DNA of 14,965 nt from contig VGKZ01000018.1 in NCBI GenBank assembly GCA_016866815.1, forward strand, positions 1 to 14,965, written 5' to 3'. Shown in pieces: positions 1-6,445 of the stretch. This DNA is from Candidatus Peregrinibacteria bacterium (GTDB taxonomy: Bacteria; Patescibacteriota; Gracilibacteria; Peribacterales; Peribacteraceae). Positions within the stretch are counted from its first letter, which is position 1, and each line of letters opens with the position of its first letter. The position numbers and the translations under genes are program-made. Below the pieces are notes generated by a model. The model did not search any database. It saw only the letters and a program-made list of their open reading frames with translations, and was not told where the DNA came from.

Positions 1-16
1 CCGTATCACGCACTAA
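1..16 (+). CDS. rplP: 3' end of an upstream gene, probably ribosomal protein L16 (partial)
   Basis: The first bases can be read as the last codons of an upstream gene, Arg-Ile-Thr-His followed by TAA at 14-16, ending three bases before the L29 start codon. In spc/S10 operons the gene just before rpmC is rplP, so L16 is the likely identity. That rests on synteny only; four residues cannot identify a protein, and another reading frame remains open here. Confidence 0.3.
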
Positions 17-19
17 ACT

Positions 20-226
20 ATGTCGACGCTTGTCACCACCAAAGAGCTCAGGGCCATGCAGAGCGACGATCTCCGGAAGGAGATTGAGGCGCAGCAGATC
101 ATTGTTGTGCAACTCCGGATGGGTCTGCAGATGGGCAAGGACAAAGACAGCGCCAGGTACCTGCGCGAGAAGCGTCAGCTGGCGAGAATGAAGACAATCC
201 TCTCACACTCCCCCAATAAGTCATGA
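20..226 (+). CDS. rpmC: 50S ribosomal protein L29
   Basis: This 68-residue protein matches L29, a small two-helix protein of the large subunit near the peptide exit tunnel. The first helix is seen in TTKELRAMQSDDLRKEIEA, and the diagnostic C-terminal stretch RYLREKRQLARMKTIL corresponds to the family pattern of Arg-rich residues followed by ARIKTIL. Length is normal for the family. The ATG at 20 has no Shine-Dalgarno sequence before it. The stop codon overlaps the rpsQ start as ATGA at 223-226, so translational coupling to S17 is expected. Its place before S17 and L14 is the standard spc order. Confidence 0.95.
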   Translation: MSTLVTTKELRAMQSDDLRKEIEAQQIIVVQLRMGLQMGKDKDSARYLREKRQLARMKTILSHSPNKS

Positions 227-567
227 GAACAAAGAAGGGCGTCATCACCTCCACCAAAATGACAGGCACCGTCGCGGTGACCGTCCACAGTCTTGCGTTT
301 CACCCTGTGTACAAGAAGAGTTTCCGCAGGAGCAAGAAATTCCTCTGTGACAGCAATGGACTGGATCTCTACCTCGGTGACGAAGTCGTCTTTCAGGAGT
401 GTCGTCCGCTCAGCAAGCGCAAGTGTTTCAAGGTGACGGAAATTCTGAAGGCAGCCCCGAGAGTTTCCGAAGTGAAGGAGGACGAGGCGGTCGAGAAGGT
501 GATCCACCGTGAGAAGAACAAAACCGTGAACGCCAAGCAGGCAGCATCTTCATCCTCCGCATCATGA
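223..567 (+). CDS. rpsQ: 30S ribosomal protein S17, with C-terminal extension
   Basis: S17 is a primary 16S rRNA-binding protein of the small-subunit body. The OB-fold core covers about residues 1-77: the start KKGVITSTKMTGTVAVTV and the family signature GDEVVFQECRPLSKRKCF (about 52-69) are clear. The protein is 114 residues against roughly 80-90 in most bacteria. The extra part (about 78-114) is rich in Lys, Glu, Ala and Ser and ends in a Ser/Ala run, so it is probably disordered. The start overlaps the L29 stop (ATGA), and its own stop overlaps the L14 start in the same way. No Shine-Dalgarno sequence is visible, so reinitiation after the upstream stop is the likely mode of translation. Confidence 0.95.
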   Translation: MRTKKGVITSTKMTGTVAVTVHSLAFHPVYKKSFRRSKKFLCDSNGLDLYLGDEVVFQECRPLSKRKCFKVTEILKAAPRVSEVKEDEAVEKVIHREKNKTVNAKQAASSSSAS

Positions 568-932
568 TTCAGGTTCAGACCATGCTCACAGTGGCAGATA
601 ACACAGGTGCTAAGAGCGCCATGTGCATCAAGGTGCTCGGCGGAAGCCGTCGCCGCTACGCAGGCATTGGCGACACCGTGATCATCGCGGTGAAGGAAGC
701 CGCCCCGCGCGGCACAGTGAAGAAGAAAGCCGTGGAGCATGCCGTTATCGTCCGCACGCGAAAACTCACACGCCGCAAGGATGGCAGCGGTATCCGCTTC
801 GATGACAATGCATGTGTGATCGTAGGAGGGGATGGTCTGCCGAAGGGCACACGTGTCTTCGGACCGGTGGCGAGAGAACTGCGTGCTAGAGGATTCCAGA
901 AGATCATCTCCCTTGCTCCCGACGTTCTATGA
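564..932 (+). CDS. rplN: 50S ribosomal protein L14
   Basis: L14 is a highly conserved beta-barrel protein at the 50S subunit interface. The 122-residue sequence has the normal length and begins MIQVQTMLTVADNTGAKSAM, which fits the family start closely. The RNA-binding segment KLTRRKDGSGIRFDDNA and the C-terminal FGPVARELRARGFQKIISLA are also typical. It overlaps rpsQ upstream and rplX downstream by ATGA junctions (564-567 and 929-932), making a three-gene coupled series. Nothing in it departs from the family. Confidence 0.97.
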   Translation: MIQVQTMLTVADNTGAKSAMCIKVLGGSRRRYAGIGDTVIIAVKEAAPRGTVKKKAVEHAVIVRTRKLTRRKDGSGIRFDDNACVIVGGDGLPKGTRVFGPVARELRARGFQKIISLAPDVL

Positions 933-1477
933 AAATCCGCAGAGGCGACACTGTCGTCGTCATCACCGGCAAGGACAAAGGAAAGAAGGGCCAGGTGCTC
1001 AAAGTCCTCCATGAGAAGAACCGCGTCGTGGTCGGAGACGTGAACATGCGTACGCGTCACCGGAGGAAGACGGCAAATCAAGCCGGCGAAATCATCAAGT
1101 ACGAAGCATCCATCCATGCGAGCAATGTTGCGCTTCTCGATCCCAAGAGCGGAAAGCCGACACGCATCGGATCGAAGGTCGATGAAAAGACGGGACGGAA
1201 GTTCCGTATTGCGAAGAAGAGCGGCGAGGAGATCGTCAAAGGAAAGATCGCAGAGAAGGAGGTGAGGAAGGCTCCGCCGAAGGCGCAGACTGCTGCACCG
1301 GAAGCAGCCGTGCAGAGTAAAGGAAAATCGCAGCCGTTCTGGAAGAAGATGGGCTTCGGTGCCGAGGCACTCAAGGAGCAGGCCGAGGTGGATGGCTCGT
1401 CGCACATGCAGGAGGATCACAGCGTTCCCGACCAGGCTCAGCGTGAGTCGTCGCGTTCCCACTCCCGTGGATCATAA
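929..1477 (+). CDS. rplX: 50S ribosomal protein L24, with long C-terminal tail
   Basis: L24 is an assembly-initiating 23S rRNA-binding protein. The KOW motif is at the N-terminus (MKIRRGDTVVVITGKDKGKK), followed by GQVLKVLHEKNRVVVGDVNM and the family's HRRKTANQAGEII. The usual core ends near residue 105 with RIAKKSGEEI. The protein then runs to 182 residues with a Lys/Ala/Glu/Ser-rich tail (about 106-182) that includes a short aromatic patch QPFWKKMGFGAEAL and a terminal SSRSHSRGS. The tail is in frame and uninterrupted, so it is a real extension and not a readthrough artefact. Start and stop both overlap neighbours (ATGA with rplN, TAATG with rplE). Confidence 0.95.
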   Translation: MKIRRGDTVVVITGKDKGKKGQVLKVLHEKNRVVVGDVNMRTRHRRKTANQAGEIIKYEASIHASNVALLDPKSGKPTRIGSKVDEKTGRKFRIAKKSGEEIVKGKIAEKEVRKAPPKAQTAAPEAAVQSKGKSQPFWKKMGFGAEALKEQAEVDGSSHMQEDHSVPDQAQRESSRSHSRGS

Positions 1478-2058
1478 TGGCATACACCACGCTCCATGAC
1501 CGGCTCCGCGGACCGATTGCGAAAGCTCTCCAGAAAGAGCTCAACCGCGAGAATATTTTCGCATTGCCACGCCTGAAGAAGGTGACGGTCAACGTCGGTA
1601 TCAACAAGACCAAGATGGACAGCAAGGAGACCCATGAATACGTGCAGCAGTGTCTGATGAAGATCACGGGTCGCAAGCCCGTCTTCACGAAGACCCGCAA
1701 AGCCATCAGCAACTTCAAGACCCGCAAAGGTCTTGTCGTCGGGTGCATGGTGACGCTGCGCGGTCGTGCGATGGAGGAGTTCCTCGACAGGCTTCTCAGC
1801 TACGGTCTCCCCCGCATCCGCGACTTCCGCGGTCTCCCGTCGAAGCTCGACGGCCAGGGCAACTACAGCATCGGACTCCGTGACCACTCCATTTTCCCGG
1901 AGGTACCGCCCCCCGATGCCAAGCAGATCTTCGGCATGCAGGTGGTGATCACGACGACGGCGGACAACGACAAAGACGCACTCGCACTGCTGAAGGAGAT
2001 GGGTATGCCGTTCCGCAAGGCCGAAAAGAAAGCCGCTAAAAACGCCTCAAACGCTTAA
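1477..2058 (+). CDS. rplE: 50S ribosomal protein L5
   Basis: L5 binds 5S rRNA and sits in the central protuberance, contacting the P-site tRNA. The 193-residue sequence shows LPRLKKVTVNVGIN near the N-terminus, the loop GRKPVFTKTRKAISNFKTR in the middle, and RIRDFRGLPSKLDGQGNYS later, all strongly conserved in L5. It is slightly longer than the usual ~180 because of a Lys/Ala-rich C-terminus. The ATG overlaps the L24 stop as TAATG and has no Shine-Dalgarno sequence, so coupling to L24 translation is likely. Confidence 0.97.
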   Translation: MAYTTLHDRLRGPIAKALQKELNRENIFALPRLKKVTVNVGINKTKMDSKETHEYVQQCLMKITGRKPVFTKTRKAISNFKTRKGLVVGCMVTLRGRAMEEFLDRLLSYGLPRIRDFRGLPSKLDGQGNYSIGLRDHSIFPEVPPPDAKQIFGMQVVITTTADNDKDALALLKEMGMPFRKAEKKAAKNASNA

Positions 2059-2077
2059 TTCTTCATCCGCATTTCTT

Positions 2078-2083
2078 TATTCT
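2078..2083 (+). promoter_or_regulatory. Candidate internal -10 element before rpsN (leaderless type)
   Basis: TATTCT ends exactly 6 nt before the rpsN ATG at 2090. The 31-nt gap after rplE is pyrimidine-rich and has no Shine-Dalgarno sequence. The same hexamer at the same distance precedes map. Transcription from such a site would begin at or next to the A of the start codon. There is no convincing -35 (only TTAATT at about the right distance), so this is a pattern-based proposal. Confidence 0.4.
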
Positions 2084-2089
2084 GATTCC

Positions 2090-2314
2090 ATGGCTCGAAA
2101 AGCTCTCACCAACAAGCAGCGCGATCAACTCGCACAGTACCTCAGTGATAAAGCTGCAGGCAGGAAGCCGAAATTTCCAACACGTGTCTACAACCGGTGC
2201 AAGCTGTGCGGACGCCGTCACGGGTTCATGCGTTTCTTCGGTATCTGCCGTATCTGTTTCCGCGAACTTGCCGTCACGGGCCAGATTCCCGGTGTCACCA
2301 AATCCTCCTGGTAA
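2090..2314 (+). CDS. rpsN: 30S ribosomal protein S14, zinc-binding type
   Basis: S14 is a late-assembling protein of the 30S head. The 74-residue product carries two CxxC pairs (Cys37, Cys40, Cys53, Cys56 in CKLCGRRHGFMRFFGICRIC), the zinc ligands of the short C+ form. The C-terminus, RELAVTGQIPGVTKSSW, is the canonical ending. It is about 13 residues longer than the usual 61-residue zinc form, with an added Lys-rich N-terminal helix (ALTNKQRDQLAQYLSDKAAG). It lies between L5 and S8 as expected. A possible leaderless promoter precedes it. Confidence 0.96.
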   Translation: MARKALTNKQRDQLAQYLSDKAAGRKPKFPTRVYNRCKLCGRRHGFMRFFGICRICFRELAVTGQIPGVTKSSW

Positions 2315-2340
2315 TCATGCTTCGATTCCTCTCAGCATAA

Positions 2341-2730
2341 ATGACGTACGTTACTGACCCCATCGGCGACCTCCTCACCCGGATGCGCAATGCCCAGAAG
2401 GCAGGCCGTGCGTCATGCACTGTTCCCATGAGCAGGCTCCGCATGGAGCTTCTCAATGTCTTCAAGCGCGAGGGCTGGATTGCTGCGGTGGAGACAACCG
2501 GTGAAGCGCCCAAACTGAAGATAGAAGTGACGTTCGTCCCGGAGAAGACGCTGACGCTCAAGCGCGTGAGCAAGCCCGGTCGCAGGACGTACGTTTCTGT
2601 CGGAGAGCTCAAAAATCCCGTTCTTCATGGCTTCGGTATGGCCGTTCTCACCACGAGCAAGGGCATCCTCACGGATGCGCAGGCCCGCAAGGAGAATGTC
2701 GGAGGTGAATTACTCTGCACTATTTCCTGA
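2341..2730 (+). CDS. rpsH: 30S ribosomal protein S8
   Basis: S8 binds helix 21 of 16S rRNA and, in E. coli, also represses the spc operon mRNA. The 129-residue sequence has the standard start YVTDPIGDLLTRMRNA (residues 3-18), the middle segment RTYVSVGELKNPVLHGFGMA, and the rRNA-binding C-terminal part with SKGILTDAQARKENVGGELLCTIS, close to the family's TSKGIMTDREAR...GGE pattern. Length is normal. The gap to rpsN is 26 nt and contains no Shine-Dalgarno sequence. I did not find an S8-binding helix mimic near rplE, though I could not fold the RNA. Confidence 0.97.
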   Translation: MTYVTDPIGDLLTRMRNAQKAGRASCTVPMSRLRMELLNVFKREGWIAAVETTGEAPKLKIEVTFVPEKTLTLKRVSKPGRRTYVSVGELKNPVLHGFGMAVLTTSKGILTDAQARKENVGGELLCTIS

Positions 2731-2731
2731 T

Positions 2732-3292
2732 ATGTCACGCATCGGAAAAAAACCAGTGGCTATTCCCTCGGGCGTCACCGTCACGGTGAGCGGCCGAAAG
2801 GTGACCGTGAAGGGCGCGAAGGGGGAGCTTTCCTACGAATTCCTTCCGGAGGTGAACGTCACGGTCGAAGGCAGCACCGTCGTCGTAACACGCAAAGACG
2901 ATACTATTGCTTCATTGTGTCGCCATGGCCTGACGCGTCAGCTGATCGCAAACATGACGATCGGCGTATCGAAAGGATACGAGAAGCAGCTCGAGATTAT
3001 CGGTGTTGGTTACAAGGCGCAGATTAAGGGCAAGATACTCGTGTTGAACCTCGGACACTCGCATCCCATCGATTACAAGATTCCCGAGGGCATCGAAATT
3101 GCTCAGGACGAGAAGAACAAGAACATGTTGTTCATCCGTGGCGCGAACAAGGAACTTGTCGGGCAGGTCGCTGCCGATATCCGTAACTTCCGACCGCCGG
3201 AGCCGTACAAGGGCAAGGGCGTGAAGTACATCGACGAGGTCATTATCCGTAAGCCCGGTAAGGCCGCAGCAGGCGCCACGGGCGCAGCGTAA
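2732..3292 (+). CDS. rplF: 50S ribosomal protein L6
   Basis: L6 lies near the sarcin-ricin loop and the L7/L12 stalk base. I place the start at ATG 2732, directly after the S8 stop, because the protein then begins MSRIGKKPVAIPSGVTV as L6 should. The same frame stays open for 35 codons upstream, but that part overlaps the S8 gene and has a shadow-frame composition. The 186 residues form the usual tandem L6 fold. The second-domain signature is NFRPPEPYKGKGVKY near the C-terminus, followed by IRKPGKAAAGATGAA. No Shine-Dalgarno sequence precedes the start; it probably depends on coupling to S8. Confidence 0.97.
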   Translation: MSRIGKKPVAIPSGVTVTVSGRKVTVKGAKGELSYEFLPEVNVTVEGSTVVVTRKDDTIASLCRHGLTRQLIANMTIGVSKGYEKQLEIIGVGYKAQIKGKILVLNLGHSHPIDYKIPEGIEIAQDEKNKNMLFIRGANKELVGQVAADIRNFRPPEPYKGKGVKYIDEVIIRKPGKAAAGATGAA

Positions 3293-3304
3293 TCCATCTT
3301 TCTC

Positions 3305-3649
3305 ATGCGTCTCACCAAGTCACTCCACAGGCTCCGCAGGAAGAAGAAGATCCGTTCCAAGGTGAACGGCTCGTCCGATCGCCCGCGTCTCTCCGTGTTC
3401 CGCAGCAATCTCCAGATCACTGCGCAGATCATTGACGATAGCGCGGGAAAGACGCTCGTGTTCGCGAGTACGAAGGAGCTCAAGAGCAAGCCAACGATGG
3501 ATGGTGCCAAGAAACTCGGAGTTGCACTGGCCAAGAAGGCGAAGGAGAAGAAGATTGATTCTGTTGTCTTCGATCGCAATGCCTACAAGTACCATGGTCG
3601 CGTGAAGGCATTGGCAGATGCTGCGAGAGAAGGAGGATTGCAGTTTTAA
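3305..3649 (+). CDS. rplR: 50S ribosomal protein L18
   Basis: L18 binds 5S rRNA together with L5. The 114-residue length is typical. Recognisable parts are the basic N-terminus RLRRKKKIRSKVNGSSDRPR, the segment LSVFRSNLQITAQIIDD, and the conserved ending FDRNAYKYHGRVKALADAAREGGL followed by QF. It starts 12 nt after L6. The leader is too short and too pyrimidine-rich for a Shine-Dalgarno sequence. Confidence 0.97.
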   Translation: MRLTKSLHRLRRKKKIRSKVNGSSDRPRLSVFRSNLQITAQIIDDSAGKTLVFASTKELKSKPTMDGAKKLGVALAKKAKEKKIDSVVFDRNAYKYHGRVKALADAAREGGLQF

Positions 3650-3654
3650 TGTTC

Positions 3655-3677
3655 AGTTATCATTTATCATTTATCAA
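3655..3677 (+). repeat. 7-bp tandem repeat (TTATCAT type) before rpsE
   Basis: The 33-nt gap between rplR and rpsE is built from degenerate 7-bp units: CAGTTAT, CATTTAT, CATTTAT, CAAATAA. The array reaches almost to the rpsE ATG at 3683. TTATCA or TATCAA, 5-6 nt before the ATG, could also serve as a weak -10 element. Confidence 0.65.
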
Positions 3678-3682
3678 ATAAC

Positions 3683-4291
3683 ATGGCTAAAACTACCCGC
3701 CCAGACCGCAAGAAGAACGCCCGCAAGGCACGTGAACCCTCGGAGTTCGAGGAGACAACGCTGTCCGTGGATCGAGTCACGCGTGTTGTGGCCGGTGGAC
3801 GCCGCATGCGTTTCCGTGCTGTCGTTGTTGTCGGTGATAAGAAGGGGCGTGTGGGACTTGGAACGGGTAAGGCCAACGAAGTGCAGGCTGCAGTGCAGAA
3901 GGCAGCATCAGCAGCGAAGCGCGCCATGATCCGCGTACCGCTCCGCGACGGGACCATCCCACATCAGATCGACCACAAGTTTAAGGCTGCGAAAATCCGC
4001 CTGATGCCTGCCTTTGAAGGAACGGGAATCAAGGCTGGAGGCGCTCTGCGCGTTATTCTCGATCACGCCGGTGTGAAGAATGTCTTAAGTAAGCGCTTTG
4101 GAAGCAACAACAAGCTCGTGAATGCCCAGTGCGTCATGCAGGCTCTCGATCTCCTCAAAGGAGATCGTTCCGCTCCTGTGGAGTCGAAGAAGCAGGAGGT
4201 GTCCGCGGAAGAGAATGAACTGCCGGAGAATCTGAAGGTGAAGGAGATCAGCCGGAGTGACATCGACCAGGAGGGGAATTTACGGGGTTAG
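3683..4291 (+). CDS. rpsE: 30S ribosomal protein S5
   Basis: S5 is a 30S protein involved in mRNA unwinding and decoding accuracy. The double-stranded-RNA-binding-like domain is clear in VTRVVAGGRRMRFRA and VVVGDKKGRVGLGTGKANEV (about 32-68). The C-terminal domain shows GTGIKAGGALRVILDHAG and KRFGSNNKLVNAQ. The 202-residue product is longer than the usual ~165 because of a Glu/Lys/Ser-rich tail (about 165-202). In most bacteria rpmD (L30) and rplO follow directly; here rpmD is absent and two unrelated genes intervene. Confidence 0.97.
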   Translation: MAKTTRPDRKKNARKAREPSEFEETTLSVDRVTRVVAGGRRMRFRAVVVVGDKKGRVGLGTGKANEVQAAVQKAASAAKRAMIRVPLRDGTIPHQIDHKFKAAKIRLMPAFEGTGIKAGGALRVILDHAGVKNVLSKRFGSNNKLVNAQCVMQALDLLKGDRSAPVESKKQEVSAEENELPENLKVKEISRSDIDQEGNLRG

Positions 4292-4323
4292 GTGTGTGGG
4301 TGGAGTAGGATGGTGGGATGCGG

Positions 4324-4423
4324 GATTCGTGATTCGTGATTCGTGATTCGTGATTCGTGATTCGGGATTCGTGATTCGTGATTCGCCTGCCCTGAGCTTG
4401 TCGAAGGGTGATTCGGGATTCGA
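4324..4423 (+). repeat. 7-bp tandem repeat array (GATTCGT), interrupted by a REP-like element
   Basis: Nine successive 7-bp units of GATTCGT, GATTCGG or GATTCGC run from 4324 to 4386. After an interruption at 4387-4409, two further units (GATTCGG, GATTCGA) run from 4410 to 4423. Read in one frame the array gives meaningless peptide (repeated VIRDS), so it is not treated as coding. It fills most of the 193-nt gap between rpsE and the DJ-1-family gene. Confidence 0.9.
4390..4408 (+). repeat. REP-like imperfect palindrome
   Basis: CCCTGAGCTTGTCGAAGGG has the imperfect palindromic form (CCCT at one end, AGGG at the other) of a dispersed element common in many bacterial genomes, which yields the telltale peptide PALSLSKG when translated. 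It interrupts the 7-bp array, which resumes in nearly the same phase on the other side, suggesting the element entered a pre-existing array. A related core (CTGAGCGACC...GTCGAAG) occurs in the loop of the inverted repeat at 10321-10377. Confidence 0.7.
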
Positions 4424-4472
4424 ATCAGGGGTAACGGAAGATCATTGTGTACATCAGGGTATTCCGGAGATG

Positions 4473-4478
4473 TATACT
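4473..4478 (+). promoter_or_regulatory. Candidate -10 element of the DJ-1-family gene
   Basis: TATACT, five of six matches to TATAAT, ends 6 nt before the ATG at 4485. Transcription should start at about that ATG, giving a leaderless mRNA. No good -35 is visible at 16-18 nt. A GGAG at 4466-4469 lies 15 nt from the ATG, too far for a normal ribosome-binding site. Confidence 0.5.
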
Positions 4479-4484
4479 TCTGCT

Positions 4485-4994
4485 ATGCGTACTGCTCTCC
4501 TCGTCATCGCACAGAATGGCTTTCAGGATAAAGAATACGCGGGGACGCGGGTGAGTTTGGAGTCTGCAGGATTTCAGATAGTCATTGCCAGCAAGGAAAA
4601 AGGCCCGTGTTCGGGAAAGTTTGGCGGTACGGTGATGGCGGACATCGCGATGCGGGATGTGGTTCTGAGGGAATACGACCGTATTGCGTTCATCGGCGGT
4701 CCCGGTGCGGCAGCGTATGCGAGCGATGGGGATGCCCTGAAGCTGGCAGTGGAGGCGTACAGAACGGAGATGCCGCTCGGGGCCATTTGCATCGCACCGA
4801 CGATTTTGGCGAAAGCGGGAGTGCTGGAAGGCAAACGTGCCACGGTCTGGAATGAAGACGGCGAGCAGTCCGAAGTACTGGCAGAGCGGGGAGCGGAATA
4901 CACCGGAGAAGATGTCACAGTCGATGGCACCGTGGTCACGGCAAACGGACCCGATGCTGCGGAGGAGTTCGGGAGGACGTTGGCGGCATTGTGA
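4485..4994 (+). CDS. DJ-1/PfpI family protein (class I glutamine amidotransferase-like)
   Basis: The 169-residue product has the DJ-1/PfpI fold signature. The N-terminal strand ALLVIAQNGFQDKEY contains the conserved acidic residue (Glu17). IAFIGGPGAAAY is the glycine-rich turn. The nucleophile elbow is GAICIAPTILAKAGVLEGK with Cys102. The residue after the cysteine is Ile, not the His of PfpI, so the site is more DJ-1-like. Family members include chaperone/deglycase-type, protease and amidase enzymes, so the exact activity cannot be read from sequence. I chose ATG 4485 because a -10-like TATACT ends 6 nt upstream and the fold begins there; an ATG at 4470 in the same frame is possible, while the frame further upstream is repeat sequence. 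It occupies the place of the missing L30 gene. Confidence 0.85.
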   Translation: MRTALLVIAQNGFQDKEYAGTRVSLESAGFQIVIASKEKGPCSGKFGGTVMADIAMRDVVLREYDRIAFIGGPGAAAYASDGDALKLAVEAYRTEMPLGAICIAPTILAKAGVLEGKRATVWNEDGEQSEVLAERGAEYTGEDVTVDGTVVTANGPDAAEEFGRTLAAL

Positions 4995-5060
4995 AGTCTG
5001 CGAAGTCTGCGAGGGCAGCGAGGCCTGCCTGCCGGCAGGCAGGTCTGCGAGGGCTGAGGA
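4993..5060 (+). repeat. 9-bp tandem repeat array (GAAGTCTGC type)
   Basis: Units GAAGTCTGC, GAAGTCTGC, GAGGGCAGC and GAGGCCTGC begin at the stop codon of the DJ-1-family gene. After a 20-bp palindrome, related sequence (GTCTGCGAGGGCTGAGG) resumes up to the end of the convergent CAP gene. The same 9-bp family occurs after rplO and after map, in the same orientation. Confidence 0.75.
5024..5043. repeat. Perfect 20-bp palindrome between convergent genes
   Basis: CCTGCCTGCC followed at once by its exact complement GGCAGGCAGG forms a perfect palindrome. It lies between the convergent ends of the DJ-1-family gene (4994) and the CAP gene (5065), so it could act as a bidirectional transcription barrier, but there is no T-run on either strand. 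The same CCTGCCTGC/GCAGGCAGG arms, spread apart, occur at 10321-10377, so this is probably a dispersed element. Confidence 0.7.
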
Positions 5061-5064
5061 TATT

Positions 5065-6270
5065 CTACCGAAACTGCACGCGCCCGAATTCCTGCACCCA
5101 GAAATCTCCGAAGAGTCCGATGCCGATTTCGGCGAATTCCGGCCGCAGGATGTTCTCGCGGTGACGGGGGGAGTTCATCCAGTCCTCGATGACCTGTTCG
5201 ACCGAGAGCTGTCCCTTTGCGAGGTTTTCCCCCAGGGCGAAATCCGGCTCGCAGGAGCAGGACGATGTCCCGGCCACGAGGGAGTTCGGACTCGTTTCAT
5301 CCGCAGTGAAGGCGAAGGCGAATTGCGTCGCGCACTCGCACCCGCCTGCTGGCGCATTCAGATATCCCGCAGTCCGTATCCTATCCACGTAGCTTAGTCC
5401 TTCGGGCGAAAAGTGGCTGAAGTACCCCCGTTCCTGCATATCCTTCGCATGATCCTGTGCGGCTTTTTCGAGGTAGAAGTTGGAGGTGAGGGGGGAGAGT
5501 TTGAACTTCGCACGGTGCTCGTTTACGCGCTTGATGATGTCATTGCGTGTGGTATCGCCGAGGTTCGTTCGTGACTGCAGGATTTTGAGCATGGCGGCTT
5601 TCACGGTCTTCGGCGTTGTCAGTGTGGCGTAGGAGAATACCTCCTTCGTCGCTCGATGGAGAGAGAGCGCGACGCTGTCGAGCGTCTGCCCCTGCTGTTT
5701 CAGGACCCCTGTGGGGAGAGCCGGAAGGAATCCGCCCGGGGGTGCCAGTTGCGGTTCTGCGCGGAGCAGCGTGACAATTGCTCGTGTGACTTCAGCGTGA
5801 CTGACACGGAGATCCGGACGAAGCTGTTCGGGTGTTCTGCCGGTTTCCAGCAGGCCGTATTTTTCAGCGAGTCCTGCGTACGTCGCGTAGGGTGAATCGC
5901 CGCTCACATCGGTGTAGGTGTATGCGATGCCCGACGTCAGACCGAAACCCTTTGTCAGCATCTTGAGAAATTCCCCGCGTGTCACCGAGGCATGCGGACG
6001 CACGAGACCCGTACTCTTCTCCACGCTGATCATGCCGAGCGAGAGCGCCTTCACGACGTACGGAACGTACCATTCGCCGTCGATGACATCGGGGTACGCG
6101 CTGAATGTTTTTGCATTTTTGTCGATCTCTGCCCCGGCGCTCTTGAGGATCATCATGACGGCCTCTCCCCTGTGGACGAAGGTGACGGGGGGTGTTTGGG
6201 CAGCGGCGAAGGGGGCTCTTGCGAGGAGTCCGAGCATGACCCCGGCGATGGCGATGCGTAGCACAGGCAT
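5065..6270 (-). CDS. Secreted SLH-domain protein with C-terminal CAP (SCP/YkwD-like) domain
   Basis: The 401-residue product begins with a signal peptide (about residues 1-25, hydrophobic core IAIAGVMLGLLARA, likely cleavage after AAAQ). S-layer homology repeats follow at about 30-82 (HRGEAVMMILKSAG, YVPYVVKALSLGMI), 90-142 (VTRGEFLKMLTKGFGL, AGLAEKYGLL) and a shorter one at about 150-171. The CAP domain spans about 243-400: VNEHRAKFKLSPL, HAKDMQERGYFSHFSPEG (His274, His286), LGENLAKG (Glu348) and WMNSPRHRENIL (His370). Its usual loop is enlarged by a Cys-containing insert (GGCECA at 309-314 and SSCSCE at 336-341), perhaps disulphide-bonded. SLH repeats normally bind cell-wall polymers; bacterial CAP proteins are extracellular with mostly unknown activity. 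It is transcribed against the ribosomal operon from a TATAAT box 6 nt before the ATG. Confidence 0.9.
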   Translation of the reverse strand: MPVLRIAIAGVMLGLLARAPFAAAQTPPVTFVHRGEAVMMILKSAGAEIDKNAKTFSAYPDVIDGEWYVPYVVKALSLGMISVEKSTGLVRPHASVTRGEFLKMLTKGFGLTSGIAYTYTDVSGDSPYATYAGLAEKYGLLETGRTPEQLRPDLRVSHAEVTRAIVTLLRAEPQLAPPGGFLPALPTGVLKQQGQTLDSVALSLHRATKEVFSYATLTTPKTVKAAMLKILQSRTNLGDTTRNDIIKRVNEHRAKFKLSPLTSNFYLEKAAQDHAKDMQERGYFSHFSPEGLSYVDRIRTAGYLNAPAGGCECATQFAFAFTADETSPNSLVAGTSSCSCEPDFALGENLAKGQLSVEQVIEDWMNSPRHRENILRPEFAEIGIGLFGDFWVQEFGRVQFR

Positions 6271-6276
6271 CCGTTT

Positions 6277-6306
6277 ATTATAGCGTAAATCGCTTATTTA
6301 TGCCAG
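6277..6306 (-). promoter_or_regulatory. Promoter of the CAP gene, leaderless arrangement
   Basis: On the minus strand a perfect TATAAT (6282-6277) ends 6 nt before the ATG of the CAP gene (6270-6268). A -35-like CTGGCA (6306-6301, four of six matches to TTGACA) lies 18 nt upstream. Transcription would begin at about the A of the start codon. This is the best promoter in the window by sequence. Confidence 0.65.
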
Positions 6307-6445
6307 ATTATGCACTGCACAAGAGAGGATGGTGCATACGGGAAACCGCGGAAATGTTCCAAAAAGCTCCCAACCCTGTTTTACAGCCAAAATACCCAAG
6401 ATTCCCTTGAGAAGACGCCTTTCAGCACGTACCATGCCCCGGCAT

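Noticed and set aside
656..1462. Long minus-strand frame opposite rplN and rplX (268 residues)
   Set aside because: Fully antisense to two certain r-protein genes, Arg/Leu/Ser-rich with no recognisable domain; a GC-driven shadow.
2627..2731. 35-codon extension of L6 upstream of 2732
   Set aside because: It overlaps S8 coding sequence, is Arg/Ser-rich shadow peptide, and L6 proteins begin with MSRIGKKP.
4350..4484. N-terminal extension of the DJ-1-family gene back to an ATG at 4350
   Set aside because: The extension is a translation of the 7-bp array and the REP-like element (VIRDS repeats, PALSLSKG); the DJ-1 fold starts at 4485.
4292..4484. Diverged L30 gene in the normal rpmD position
   Set aside because: No frame with L30-like sequence; the gap is mostly tandem repeat.
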